From contig NC_089490.1 in NCBI RefSeq assembly GCF_036850765.1, forward strand, positions 128,306,522 through 128,370,521: 64,000 nucleotides of DNA, given 5' to 3'. This document shows, one piece after another, positions 35,890 through 46,442 of the stretch. Origin of the DNA: Saccopteryx bilineata. Its lineage: Eukaryota; Chordata; Mammalia; Chiroptera; Emballonuridae. Below the pieces are notes generated by a model. That model had not been told where the DNA came from and did not search any database. It saw only the letters and a program-made list of their open reading frames with translations. The position numbers were made by a program, and so were the translations under genes. How positions within the stretch are numbered: the first letter of the stretch is position 1; the number at the start of each line of letters is the position of its first letter.

Positions 35890-36165
35890 GCAGTCATGGA
35901 ATCTTTTCAAGCTGCCTTCTGTGTGTGATACAACGCCTCTATTCTTTAAGCACTCCTTAACTTTCTGGAACAAGGTGATCCTGGCTCATCTTGTGATTTC
36001 CCTGTCCCAGCCCCAGAAGGAGCCATTTCTCCAAGGAAACTTAGTTTGTTTTGGTGGAGAATGGTATTTAGAAACCAAGATCTGGGCACTGGGTATGCTC
36101 ATAGATTTTGGAATATCAGTGATTTTCTGACTCTTTAGCCAAGAACAGAATTTTCATAACTTACT
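35890..36165 (+). mobile_element. L1M 3' fragment, second copy
   Basis: It parallels 33690-34240 base for base with moderate divergence: TTTCAAGCTGCCTTCTGTG, TTCTGGAACAAGGTGATCCT, and AATGGTATTTAGAAACCAAG. It lacks the SINE that splits the other copy, which confirms that SINE as an insertion. Confidence 0.8.
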
Positions 36166-36413
36166 GGGACTGTTTCAACTATTCCCCTGTCATAGGATAT
36201 GTGGGCTGCTTCTTCTCTCTCTATATCTATGTCTCTCTCAATATACAGATATCTATCTATCCATTTCTGTAAACAGATATCTCTCTATATAAAAAATGCC
36301 ATAAGTATCTTCATGCATATGGTTTTTCATAAATTGTTTCCCAAAGGGTTGACCTGATTTGAATGTCATACTCAAACAGCACTGAGATAGTATTATTTTA
36401 AAAATACTATTCC

Positions 36414-36785
36414 AGCCTGACTAGGCAGTGGAGCAGTGGATAGGGCATTGGACTGGAATGAGGAGGACCCAGGTTTGAAACCCCAAGGTCACCAGCTTGA
36501 GCGCAGGCTCATCTGGCTTGAGCGTGGGATCATAGACATGACCCCATGGTTGTTGGCTTGAGCCCAAAGGTTGCTGGCTTGAAGCCCAAGGTCGCTGGCT
36601 TGAGCAAGGGGTCATTCACTGTGCAGTAGCTCCCCAGTCAAAGCACATATGAGAAAGCAATCAATGAAACACTAAGGTGCAACAAAAAAGAATTAATGCC
36701 TCTCATTTCTCTCCCTTCCTGTCTGTCTTATCTGTCCTTATCTATCTTTCTCTCTGTCTCTCTCTCTGTGTCTGTCACACACACA
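36414..36785 (+). mobile_element. Bat SINE type C
   Basis: Plus-strand copy: CCTGACTAGGCAGTGGAGCA head, GGTTTGAAACCCCAAGGTC, GGCTTGAG modules, CATATGAGAAAGCAATCAAT, and a CA-rich tail. Flanks AAAATACTATTCCA / AAAATAATATTTCAA fit a decayed target duplication. Confidence 0.88.
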
Positions 36786-36789
36786 AAAA

Positions 36790-36955
36790 TAATATTTCAA
36801 CCTGATATTCCAAGGTTGTGGGTTCGATCCCCAGTCGAGGCACATGTGAGAATCAAGCAATGAATGTATTAATGTCTCTTTCTCTCTCTCCGTTCCTCTC
36901 TCTCTCTCACACAATTTCCCTTCTTCTCTCTCTAAAATTCAATAAAAATAAAAGC
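36790..36955 (+). mobile_element. Old bat SINE (VES-like)
   Basis: GGTTGTGGGTTCGATCCCCA with GTCGAGGCACATGTGAGAAT, a CT-rich tract and a CAATAAAAATAAAAG tail. It differs from types A-C and looks like the older bat-wide VES-type SINE. Confidence 0.65.
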
Positions 36956-37029
36956 AAAATTAATACTTTAATAGGCAAAAATTTATTTTGATTTAATTAT
37001 CATATATTTGAGTATAAATTCTGTTTTAT

Positions 37030-37412
37030 TTTTTATTTTTTATTATTATTATTTTTTTTGTATTTTCCTGAAGTTGGAAACGGGGAAGCAGACAGACTCC
37101 TGCATGCGCCTGACCGGGATCCACCTGGAATGCCCACCAGGGGGCGACACTCTGCCCATCTGGGGCATCGCTCTGTTGCAACCAGAGCCATTCTAGCGCC
37201 TGAGGCAGAGGCCACAGAGCCATCCTCAGCGCCCAGGCAAACTTTGCTCCAATGGAGCCTTGGTTGTGGGAGGGGAAGAGACAGAGAGAAAGGAGAGGGG
37301 GAAGGGTGGAGAAGCAGATGGGTGCTTCTCCTGTGTGCCCTGGCCGGGAATCGAACCCAGGACTCCTGCATGCCAGGCTGACACTCTACCACTGAGCCAA
37401 CCGGCCTGGGCC
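37030..37412 (-). mobile_element. Bat SINE type A
   Basis: Well-preserved minus-strand copy with a perfect 15-bp target duplication TAAATTCTGTTTTAT (37015-37029 and 37413-37427). Confidence 0.97.
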
Positions 37413-37427
37413 TAAATTCTGTTTTAT

Positions 37428-38880
37428 CCAAGAAACATTTAAGGAGTACCTGCTGTATATTAGGAATGATGGCAGGAATGAAAGATATAAAGTTATTTTT
37501 ATTGTATAATTCAATCAGAAATCCAACATCAAGGCATCTCCATTAATTCAACTTGTGACTGTTTAGGGGGCTGTGCAGGGGAGGCCTGCACTGAACGGCA
37601 GAGGGGTGGTGTGGAGCCAAGACAATGGGCTGGCTCACTTAGCTCAGGAAAGAAATGTGACATGTGATAGATAAGATTCCTAGTTGTTAGTTGTGACAGT
37701 TAAGTTGTGTGTCTTAGCTCCAAACCCTCACTTACATACCTTGCTTTGTGGTGTGGAGTTGGCTTTGCCTGCTGGCTCTGCTAGGATCAGCCAATAGCGG
37801 TGCCAGAGGGAACCTGCGAGGCACCTGCTTTCTGTGGGCTTCCTTTCCATCCCCAGCGCTGCTGAGCCCCGCCCAGCGGCGGGTCTTCTCCCTGGCAGCA
37901 GCAGTGCCTTCCTGTAGCAGCAGCTGAAGCCATTGGGCAGTTTTCTCCACAGTCGGAGAATCAGCTTCATTGTGCCTTCTAGACAGAGGTCCTCCCATGT
38001 GCCAGCTGGGCAGCGCCTCCTCCTCAGAGGTGTGCATTTCAAATTCCCTTCTCTCAGTTTTCAAGTGTTAACAGTTCTAACTTCTCCCTTTGTTCCCTCA
38101 GCCCTCCTTTTAGCTACGCTGCCAGCTCCACGATATCTTAGGGTTCTCTTTTCACCTTCTCAATTTCCCAGTTATAGAGTTGTACTCTATATCCAGATAA
38201 TTCTTTACATCTAACCCCCTCTGTTCAAATAGCTGGTGTGACTATTGTCTCCTTATTGGAACCTGGTCAGCAGGCCTGGGGCAGCTGCAAAGTTGTCTGA
38301 GAGAAAGCGGCCCTTTCCAGAGCTTTCTGGTTCTATCTTGTCAGGTCTCAATGAGGAAGAACCTGGCCGAGTTCAGGAATTGTTGACTGGAGAAAGTCCA
38401 GCGAGGACGCTTGGCTGTTGTATCTTCCAGGAAGTCCAGGATATCTTCTGGAGGCGGGAATCTGTTTAAAAATAGTCTGTCTTCAGACCTCCATATAAAT
38501 ATTTTGTCTGTTTGATGCATTAAATGGCTGTAGAACAACTTTCGTTTCAACTCTATTCAACACACATTAGTGAGCACAGAATGAGGGTCAGAGCATGGGC
38601 GAACGAGACACCCACACCCATTCTAACTGAGCCATGTGGGAATATACAAAACACACAGAACTCATGAGTCTCCCAGTGGCCTCATCTCATTACTCACACC
38701 TATCCTCATCTGCTGTCACGACTTTTGGTGGGATTTCAGGTAACCCTCCCTTCCCTTCAGCTCAAAATAATTCACAAGTTGCAATCCACCCAATGCCCAC
38801 ATCCACAAACAAACTTGAAGTGTTTTTTTTTTCCCCTAGGCAAAATGTCTTATTTACTGTAGTCATTATGTATTTCTTTC
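37428..38880. other. Intergenic, unclassified old repeat text
   Basis: The stretch 37700-38300 (for example TTCCCTCAGCCCTCCTTTTA and GAGTTGTACTCTATATCCAG) has the feel of an ancient interspersed repeat, but I cannot name it. Overlapping minus-strand open frames at 37728-38064 have no recognisable domain. Confidence 0.4.
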
Positions 38881-41000
38881 CTTTTTAAATTATAGTTGAC
38901 ATACAATATATTAGTTTCAAGTGTACAACAGTGATTAGACATTTTGTTATATTTTTCTTAACCATATAATATGTGTAAAATTGTGCTACTGTTTTGATTA
39001 GTTTTCTACTTTTTTTTTTAATGTGTCACTAATGAAGTTTTGAGTATCATGTCCCTAACCCCATTCCTTCTATAAGCATTGTGGTATTGTTGTGTGGTTT
39101 TGCATAGTATGGTGATTTTCAAGAATGCCTGTTATAGAAGAACTGACTATTCTTAAGACAAAGAAAACAGCAAGGGTGATGATTGCAGAACCCTCTGGAA
39201 GCCAGAAAGTAGAACAAATTGTAACTAAGTGCAAAATAATACAAAATACATATATTGGTCTCCTATCTGACACAGGGCTCTTAAAACTGTTGTAAATTCC
39301 TAAGTGCTAAGAACACTAGGAGCATCTCTTGTTCAAATATATGTTTTTGTCCCCATCCCTGATATGGGACCCCTAAAACCCTTGTGAATTCCTAAGTGAC
39401 AAGAGCAGTAGGACCATCTTTTGTTGAGCCAACTCTACGTGGGCTCAAGGGTGAGGGCTAGTTATCAGAAAGACCCAGTCATGAGATAGAACTTAAAATA
39501 ATATACAACAAAAAGGACTTAACAATATATTGGGAATAAGAAACAGGTTTTGGGAATTTAAAAAATCCTAAATTTAAAATTCCATAGAGAAAATGAAAAA
39601 TAGAATAAATATTGCTGGATGATAGAGGAAATCATTCATAATATCAAATGAAGGAACTATCTTGCAACATGGAACAAAAGCACAAAGAAATGGAAATTAT
39701 GAGTGAAAAGATAAGAACAAGGATGCTAAAACTAGTAGATCTTATATCTGAACAATAGTTGTTCCAGAAGAAGACAGAAGAAAGGAACAAATAGAGAACC
39801 AATAAAGTAAGAAACAATAGAAGAAAACTTCTCTGAGCTAAAAAAAGACTTGACTGGCCTGACCTGTGGTGAGGCAGTGGATAAAGCGTTGACCTGGAAC
39901 ACAGAGGTCGCCAGTTCAAAACCCTGCACTTGTCTGTTTCAAGGCACATATGTGAGTTGATGCTTCCTGCTCCTTCCCCCCTTTCTCTCTCACTCTCTCT
40001 CCTCTCTAAAATGGATAAAAACAAAATACTTGACTATGAACATAAAAAAGGTTCTTCAAATGCCTAGCAAGATTAATAATAAAAACAAGATACACACCTA
40101 ATTATTTCTTGGTGAAATTTCAGAACTTAAAATAAAAAAGTAAAAATCTTAAGAACTTCCAGACAAAGAACAATCAATAACAAAAAAATGTTACCTGATG
40201 GGAAAGAGAATCAGAATGGCACTGAAGGTGTCATTTACAACTCACAAAGCTCTATGACTATGAAATAATTCCCACAGCTTCTGGGGGAAAGACATCAGGT
40301 CCAAGAATTTTAGCCAAAATGTTAAGTGTGAGGATAGTAGACAAACATTCTCATATCTGTAAGAATCCATGTACCATTTCTCAGGAAACTATTCAAGAAG
40401 GTAGTTTAGACAACCAAAATTACATTTGAAAAAAAACCCCAAAATTTCAAGATAGGGAAAGACAAAGAAATATGAAATAGTGTAGAGCAATCTATCTAGT
40501 AAACTTTATAGTCAATAAATGGTGATAAACTGATTTTTAAACTATGTTATACATTAGACAGGATTTTTGAAATAGGAGGTATATAATAGGTTGAAACTAA
40601 AATTATAGATGATTTCAAGCAAACCAGGATATGGGATGGAGAGACTGATGTAGTTGAGAGGAAAGAAGGGTGAGGATGGGAAAATAAAAAATGCTAAGTT
40701 GAGAGGGGTCATTTAACCACATAATTTTGGTCTGTTGAAAGTGAAGTAGGGGCTCAAGTCTAACTTGAAATATGAAGGTAACTATCAGTAAAATTGAGAT
40801 GGATAGAAAAAGTTCCATAGAAAAATACTGGGAAGGAAAACATGAATTTAAAATAGAAAAAAACTGGAAGGATACCATAACAGTAGCAATCTCTGTGGTC
40901 AGTAAGGGGGTGGGATTTAAGGAGGTGAAGGGAGAACTTTAATTTTTTCCTTTTTTATTCTTTAATTTTTGAATTCTTTTTAACAGTTAGGATGCACTGA
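38881..41000. repeat. AT-rich, L1-derived (L1M/HAL1-like) sequence
   Basis: Adenine-rich sequence with long stop-dense frames. TTATAGTTGACATACAATAT and GTTTCAAGTGTACAACAGTG near 38895 match an L1M 3' pattern. From about 39640 to 40450 the text (ACATGGAACAAAAGCACAAA, TGAAATTTCAGAACTTAAAA, AGGTCCAAGAATTTTAGCCA) resembles L1 ORF1-type or HAL1 sequence. A type B SINE interrupts it at 39856-40027. An imperfect tandem pair lies at 39266-39430. Confidence 0.55.
39856..40027 (+). mobile_element. Bat SINE type B
   Basis: Head GGCCTGACCTGTGGTGAGGC, CT-rich tract and AAAATGGATAAAAAC tail, flanked by ACTTGACT on both sides (39848-39855 and 40028-40035). Confidence 0.92.
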
Positions 41001-41716
41001 TTAATTGTCTTTAATTACAAGACAATGAATCGAGAAACACTGGAAAGTCAACAGTGTTCAAAGATGGAAAGGTGATACCATCTGCAATGTAATTGGAAAA
41101 ACTGCTTCCCCCAATTCTCTTTCTTTCCCTGCATACTCCCCCACCAAACAGTGACTAATTACTGTTACTGAAGAAAAGGGCTGGAACATGGTATTGGCTA
41201 ACTCCTGAGGCCCCAGAGTAAAAACTAAAGAATTATACCATAACTAAAGATGGCATTCTGTGTACTTACGAGTTATTATTTGTTGAGAAGAGAGATGTTG
41301 TGGCATGCCCAATGGGGGATGCATTGTTCTTATCTTTAGGAAATTGGAATCTGTGATGGGCTTAAAAGACTCCAGGCTGGAAGCCACCAGAGCAGTGGCA
41401 TGGCCCAGATCTTCTCAACCTAGGAACAAAGGCACCCAAGTTTTAGTTTTGTCTCTGCCATTTGTATGAGCTACCGGCCTTTGTGCAAGTCATCTAACCT
41501 CTATGAAGCTGACTTCTCACTGCAGAAATACTGTGTTGCGGCACTTAGGCAACATTCCCCAAATATTTGTTTTATGAATAAAGAATAAAGGAATGAGTGA
41601 AATAGCTTGCCGAAGTGACCCTGAGTGGGAGCTGTGCCTGAAGCCCACAAGTGTCTAGCTTAACACACAGTAAAGATGGATCTCTCTCACCTTCCTTCTC
41701 CCGACCCCCAACTCAC
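41001..41716. other. Intergenic; MIR near 41420-41600
   Basis: A plus-strand MIR-like segment (TTTGTGCAAGTCATCTAACC) lies at 41420-41600. The rest is unclassified. No second METTL7A-type exon is visible here. Confidence 0.5.
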
Positions 41717-41887
41717 CCCTCAGCACTCTGCACACCTCCTGCAGGATCCTTCCTGGCTCTGCATGGAGCACAGAACCCGGGTGCAGACCACCACATCCAC
41801 GGAGATGTCAGCCACCTGGTGCATGTTCTCCCCGACAGTCACCACAAAGAACTTGAACTGCAGGTGTCAATTATTGTCAATGTTCTT

Positions 41888-42256
41888 TTTTTTTTTTCTA
41901 TTTTTCCGAAGTTGGAAGCAGAGAGGCAGTCCGACAGACTCCCGCATACGCCCGACCGGGATCCACCTGGCATGCCCACCAGGGGGCGATGCTCTGCCCA
42001 TCTGGGGCATTGCTCTGTTGCTGCTGGAGCCATTCTAGCTCCTGAGGCAGAGGCCACAGAGCCATCCTCAGCGCCCAGGCCAACTTTGCTCCAATGGAGC
42101 CTTGGCTGCGGGAGGGGAAGAGAGAGACAGAGGAAGGAGAGGTGGAGGGGTGGAGAAGCAGATGGGCACTTATCCTGTGTGCCCTGACTGGGAATCAAAT
42201 CCAGGACTTCCACACGCCAGGGTGACGCTCTACCACTGAGCCAACTGGCCAGGGCC
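41888..42256 (-). mobile_element. Bat SINE type A inside the METTL7A-like pseudogene
   Basis: Well-preserved minus-strand copy with target duplication TGTCAATGTTCTT / TGGCAATGTTCTT (12 of 13). It separates the IKNI and HLQF segments of the pseudogene, so it postdates the duplication. Confidence 0.95.
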
Positions 42257-42422
42257 TGGCAATGTTCTTGATCAAGAACTTCTCAAAGTTGGAATTGTCA
42301 ACACAGGTCACCCTGCATCCAGGCGGGTAGAGCTTGAAGTTGGCCTTGGTGCCACAACCCATCTCCAGCAGGGAGAGCTTCCGGGAGAAGCCCACAAATT
42401 CCTGCAGGTTGCTCACCATCTA

Positions 42423-42681
42423 CTGCATTCCCCCATGTATAAGACGCACTATTTTTTCTGAAAAATTTGGGGTCTAAAAACTGAGTGTGTCTTATACAGT
42501 GGTTGTAGATTTTTTAACTTGCATTTCCCGCTTTTTCACATGGATGAGGCGTTGTATGAATTTTAGAATGAATAAAACGAGTTCAATAACTTTATGTAAT
42601 ACATTTTTTTTTTCAAGTTTCAGGCCCCCAAATTAAGGTGCATCTTCTATATGGTAGTGTCTTATACACGGGAAAATACGG
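42423..42681. mobile_element. Non-autonomous DNA transposon flanked by TA (259 bp)
   Basis: Terminal inverted repeats: left CCCCCATGTATAAGACGCAC and right, read in reverse complement, TTTTCCCGTGTATAAGACAC. Both ends are flanked by TA (42421-42422 and 42682-42683), which suggests a Tc1/mariner/pogo-type element. It has no coding sequence. It is inserted in the METTL7A-like pseudogene between the membrane anchor and the methyltransferase domain. Confidence 0.75.
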
Positions 42682-43079
42682 TATTTGTTGTATGCTGCAG
42701 TGAATCTCACCAGGAAGTAGGAGAACTGGTTTTTGCATGTCCAGTTCCACATGCCCAGCAAATACATGGAAAATGTCAGGATGCAGAGGGTCAGAAAGAG
42801 CAGGTAGATGAGGACTGCCAGTGTGCAGGAAATAGAGCCCAGAACCACAGGTATGAGGGAATGGGAAGGGGGTGAGGGTGGCATCTTCACCATGAGCAAT
42901 GTACTATTCTGTAGACCCATAGGAGACCAGAGTCATAAAATGAGGGACAAGTTGAGGGAAGTGGTATCTCGAATCTCAGTCTCGTTGGCTCTTACCAGCA
43001 AGGAGAAGCTAGAAATCACCATGAGCATGGCAGATGTTCCAGTGGTCATGTTTTACAATAGTAACTTCAACAACAGAAA

Positions 43080-43208
43080 CAACTGCCATTTGCTGAATCA
43101 TTAAGTATATTGTATAACATTTCATTCAATGCTTAAAAGAACCCATGGACTAGACACTTAATTTCTCACTTTACAGAAGAAGAAACTGAGTCACACAGAG
43201 GTTAGTCT
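43080..43208 (-). repeat. MIR, left half (split by LTR-like copy B)
   Basis: Reverse-complement MIR with GCCATTTGCTGAATCATTAA and AGAAGAAACTGAGTCACACA. It appears to resume at 47160 after the inserted LTR-like repeat (GTTAGCTACAAGGTTGTGTA). Confidence 0.65.
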
Positions 43209-43412
43209 TGGTCAAATAAGTTTGTAAATATGATATGTAGGTTTGCTCGCTTCTAGTTTGCATTGGGTGTGGGGGACAAGCTGTAAGCAGGCAGGGTCGT
43301 TATAGCCTAAGGCAGGGGTCCCCAAACTATGGCCCACGGGCCGTATGTGGCCCGTGATGGCCTTTTATCTGGCTCCGTCGCACTTACGGGAATTCAGCTG
43401 GTTCCCTGATTC

Positions 43413-43448
43413 ATTTCAATTGTAAGCGCTGGCGCTTACAATTGAAAT
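43413..43448. repeat. Perfect 17-bp-arm hairpin in the hAT 5' subterminal region
   Basis: Arms ATTTCAATTGTAAGCGC (43413-43429) and its exact reverse complement (43432-43448) are separated by only two bases. It sits about 100 bp inside the left end of the hAT element. Confidence 0.97.
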
Positions 43449-43623
43449 AATGCGCCCGCCGCTATACAGGAACTCTCTTTTCTGTATTGCGCTCGGCGCT
43501 CACTGTCCTACCTAGATGATCATGCTGCGACGTTGTAGCGCGCGACGTGCGTATCTAGGCCTGACAGACTGAAGACCGAGGCGCCGGGTCCACAGCGCGG
43601 CAGCGGCTGCCGCACTAGGTAAG

Positions 43624-43670
<47 letters not shown>

Positions 43671-44032
43671 TTGTATTTTTCTGAAGCTGGAAACGGGGAG
43701 AGACAGTCAGACAGACTCCCGCATGCGCCTGACCGGGATCCACCCGGCACGCCCACCAGGGACAACGCTCTGCCCACCAGGGGGCGATGCTCTGCCCCTC
43801 CAGAGCCACTCTAGCGCCTGGGGTAGAGGCCAAGGAGCCATCCCCAGCGCCCAGGCCATCTTTGCTCCAATGGAGCCTTGGCTGCAGGAGGGGAAGAGAG
43901 AGACAGAGAGGAAGGAGGGGGTGGGAGTGGAGAAGCAAATGGGTGCTTCTCCTATGTGCCCTGGCCGGGAATTGAACCCGGGTCCCCCGCATGCCAGGCC
44001 GACGCTCTACCGCTGAGCCAACTGGCCAGGGC
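43624..44032 (-). mobile_element. Bat SINE type A inside the hAT element, with TTTA tail
   Basis: The tail is an expanded (TTTA)n array (43624-43672), followed by CTGAAGCTGGAAACGGGGAG and the end GAGCCAACTGGCCAGGGC. The CCACCAGGG...CTCTGCCC module is partly doubled (43751-43798). Being nested in the hAT element, it is the youngest layer of the nest. Confidence 0.93.
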
Positions 44033-44059
44033 TTTTTATTTATTTTTTAATTGGATTTT

Positions 44060-44590
44060 AAAAATGGACCTACATTGTGGGCAGAGACCTGGACCTACAT
44101 GGGAGGCAGAGACCTGGACCTACATGGGAGGCAGAGAACTGGACCTACATGAGGGGCAGAGACCTAGATCTACATGGGGGGGGCAGAGACCTGGACCTAT
44201 ATGGGGGCAGAGACCTGGACCTACATGGGAGGCAGAGACCTGGACCTACATGGGAGGCAGAGACCTAGATCTACATGGGAGGCAGAGACCTGGACCTATA
44301 TGGGGACAGAGGGCATGGACCTACATGGGAGGCAGAGACCTGAATCTACATGAGGGCAGAGACCTGGACCTACATGGGGGCAGAGACCTGGACCTACATG
44401 GGAGGCAGAGACCTGGACCTACATGGGAGGCAGAGACCTGGACCTACATGGGAGGCAGAGAACTGGATCTACATGGGGGGCAGAGACCTGAACCTACATG
44501 GGAGGCAGAGACCTGGACCTACATGGAAGGGCAGAGACCTGGACCTACATGGGGGGCAGAGGGCATGGACCTATATGGAGGGGCAGAGAG
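44060..44590 (+). repeat. 25-bp minisatellite inside the hAT element
   Basis: About 21 tandem units of roughly 25 bp, consensus GACCTGGACCTACATGGGAG plus GCAGA, with small length changes (runs of G, GGGCATGGACC variants). Three units make 75 bp, so long repetitive open frames run through it. It lies between the SINE and the transposase start and ends 50 bp before the transposase ATG. Confidence 0.97.
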
Positions 44591-44641
44591 CATATATATA
44601 TTGGTATTTAACTATTATCAATTTGGAATCCTTAGGAAACA

Positions 44642-46442
44642 ATGACGTCAAGAAAGAGAAAAATTGACTCAGAGTGTAGGATATTCAAAGAACAGTGGAC
44701 TTATGATTACTTTTTCATGCAGTACAAGGAAAGAGCTGTGTGTTTGATATGTCAGAATATAGTGTCTGTGTTCAAAGAGTATAATTTGCGTCGACACTAT
44801 CAAACTCAACATAAAGATAAATATGATTGTTTGGTTGGAGATGTGAGGAAAGATAAAATATTAAAACTGAAAAATTCATTTATAACTCAGCAAAATACTT
44901 TTGTGAAGCAGAAGCAGCTAAATATTTCATCACTGCGAGCAAGTTTTCAAGTTGCCAAGCTAATAGCGTGCGCTGGCAGACCATTCGTGGAGGGAGAATT
45001 TGTTAGAGTGCCTTCTTTCTGTTGCCAAAGAGATGTGTCCAGAAAAGGCAGACTTATTTAGTACAGTTAGTCTTTCAGGATCTAAAATAACACGAAGGAT
45101 TGAAGAAATGGGGGACAATTTGCATCAGCATTTGCAAAACTCTGCGAGAAAACTTTCTTATTTTTCCTTGGCACTCGACGAGAGCAATGATGTTCGTGAT
45201 TCTGCACAACTTCTAATTTTTATTCGTGGGATGAATGACAATTTCGATGTCACAGAAGAGCTTGCTGCACTGCAAAGCATCAAAGGAACAACTATGGGAG
45301 AGGATATCTATGAAAAGGTTTCCCAAACTGAAGGATTTGGAGCTGGACTGGGCTAAACTATCCAGTGTGACAACTGATGGTGCGCCTAGTATGGTGGGGC
45401 CTAAGAAAGGAGTAATTGCTCGCATTAACCTAGAGATGGACAAACTTAACCATTCTCATCCAATAGCCATACACTGCCTCATCCACCAACAAGCGTTATG
45501 TAGTAAATCACTGAAGTGGGACTCTGTTATGAAAATTGTGGTATGTTGTGTTAACTTCATTAGAACTAATGCACTAAACCACAGGCAATTTCAGGAATTT
45601 CTGTCTGAGTTAAATGTGGCCTATGAAGATGTTCTGTACTACACCGAAGTCCGTTGGCTGAGTCGAGGGAGAGTTTTGAGACATTTCTATGACTTACTTC
45701 CACAGATTACAGCTTTTATGCTTTCAAAAAACAAAGAATACCAGAGCTCAATGATGCAGAATGGAAATGGCACCTCGCCTTTCTGACAGGTGTAACAGAG
45801 CTACTCAACAGTTTCAGTGTGCAACTTCAAGGAAAAGGGAAGCTCATCTGTGATATGCAATCACATGTAAAAGCATTTGAAGTAAAATTAGGCCTCCTTA
45901 TTAAACAAGTGAAGGAGGAAAATTTCTGCCATCTCCCCTTAACTCAAAATCTGTTAGCGGAAAAACCCTTGATTGCATTCCCAAAAGAAGTATGTGTGGA
46001 TTCACTGGAAAAGTTGCAAAAGGAGTTCCAATTTAGATTTAAAGAGCTTCATCTCCATGAACAGGACATTCAGCTTTTCCGTAACCCATTTTCTATTGAC
46101 ATTGAAAATGTGGATTCAATTTACCAAATGGAACTGGCTGAACTGCAGAATTGTGACTCTCTGAAAGACGCATTCAAGTCAAACAACTTGCCTAATTTCT
46201 ATGCCTCTCTCTCATCAGAGACATATCCTAATATCAGGAACCATGCTCTTAAAATGTCAACAATTTTTGGCAGCACTTATATCTGCGAACAGACATTTTC
46301 TAGGATGAAAAATTTAAAATGTCCAACCCGATCTAGACTAACCGATGAACACTTGCATCATTTGTTGCGGCTAGCAGTGACAAATATGGAACTGGACATT
46401 GACTATCTGATTAGCCAAAAGCAAGCCCATAGTTCCCATTGA
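44642..46442 (+). pseudogene. hAT transposase (GTF2IRD2/Charlie-like), three frameshifts
   Basis: The transposase that would cut and paste the surrounding element. An ATG at 44642 opens a frame with a BED-type zinc finger near residues 34-57 (C34-x2-C37 ... H52-x4-H57, within ICQNIVSVFKEYNLRRHY). The catalytic core then follows: FSLALDESNDV (first Asp), LSSVTTDGAPSMVG (second Asp), a Cys/His stretch AIHCLIHQQALCSK, the conserved EVRWLSRG, and the C-terminal dimerisation block with ICEQTFSRMKN (the SERxFS-like Glu motif). The last frame ends at a natural TGA after HSSH. I see three frame breaks and no in-frame nonsense: near 45007 (two bases missing), near 45310-45330, and near 45742-45750. 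Codons before each break are protein-like, so decay is mild. It is called by family motifs; the closest known gene is domesticated GTF2IRD2. Confidence 0.9.

Larger units (their letters stand above)
41717..42850 (-). pseudogene. METTL7A (TMT1A)-like pseudogene, first coding exon with retained intron donor
   Basis: On the minus strand the pieces run in METTL7A order. First comes a membrane-anchor stretch (CILTFSMYLLGMWNWTCKNQ, then YFLVRFTAAYN). Next is the SAM-binding domain start (SNLQEFVGFSRKLSLLEMGC, then YPPGCRVTCVDNSNFEKFLI). Last is HLQFKFFVVTVGENMHQVAD followed by SVDVVVCTRVLCSMQSQE. METTL7A is a membrane-bound thiol S-methyltransferase of the ER and lipid droplets. Lesions: motif I GCGTGANF reads GCGTKANF; a TGA stands just before HLQF; one base is missing after SMQSQE so the EVCRVLR block is out of frame. 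After that block the sequence reads GAGGGGTGAGT, a splice-donor-like site, so the copy is genomic rather than retrotransposed. No second exon was found. A SINE (41888-42256) and a DNA transposon (42423-42681) interrupt it. METTL7A lies elsewhere on human chromosome 12, so this is probably a duplicate. Confidence 0.85.

Noticed and set aside
37728..38064. Two overlapping minus-strand frames suggestive of a small protein
   Set aside because: No recognisable domain, and the surrounding text looks like an old interspersed repeat.
43878..44645. 255-residue open frame with repeated LDLHGRQRPGPTW-like peptide
   Set aside because: It reads through a SINE tail and the 25-bp minisatellite in the hAT element; it is an artefact of the repeat period.
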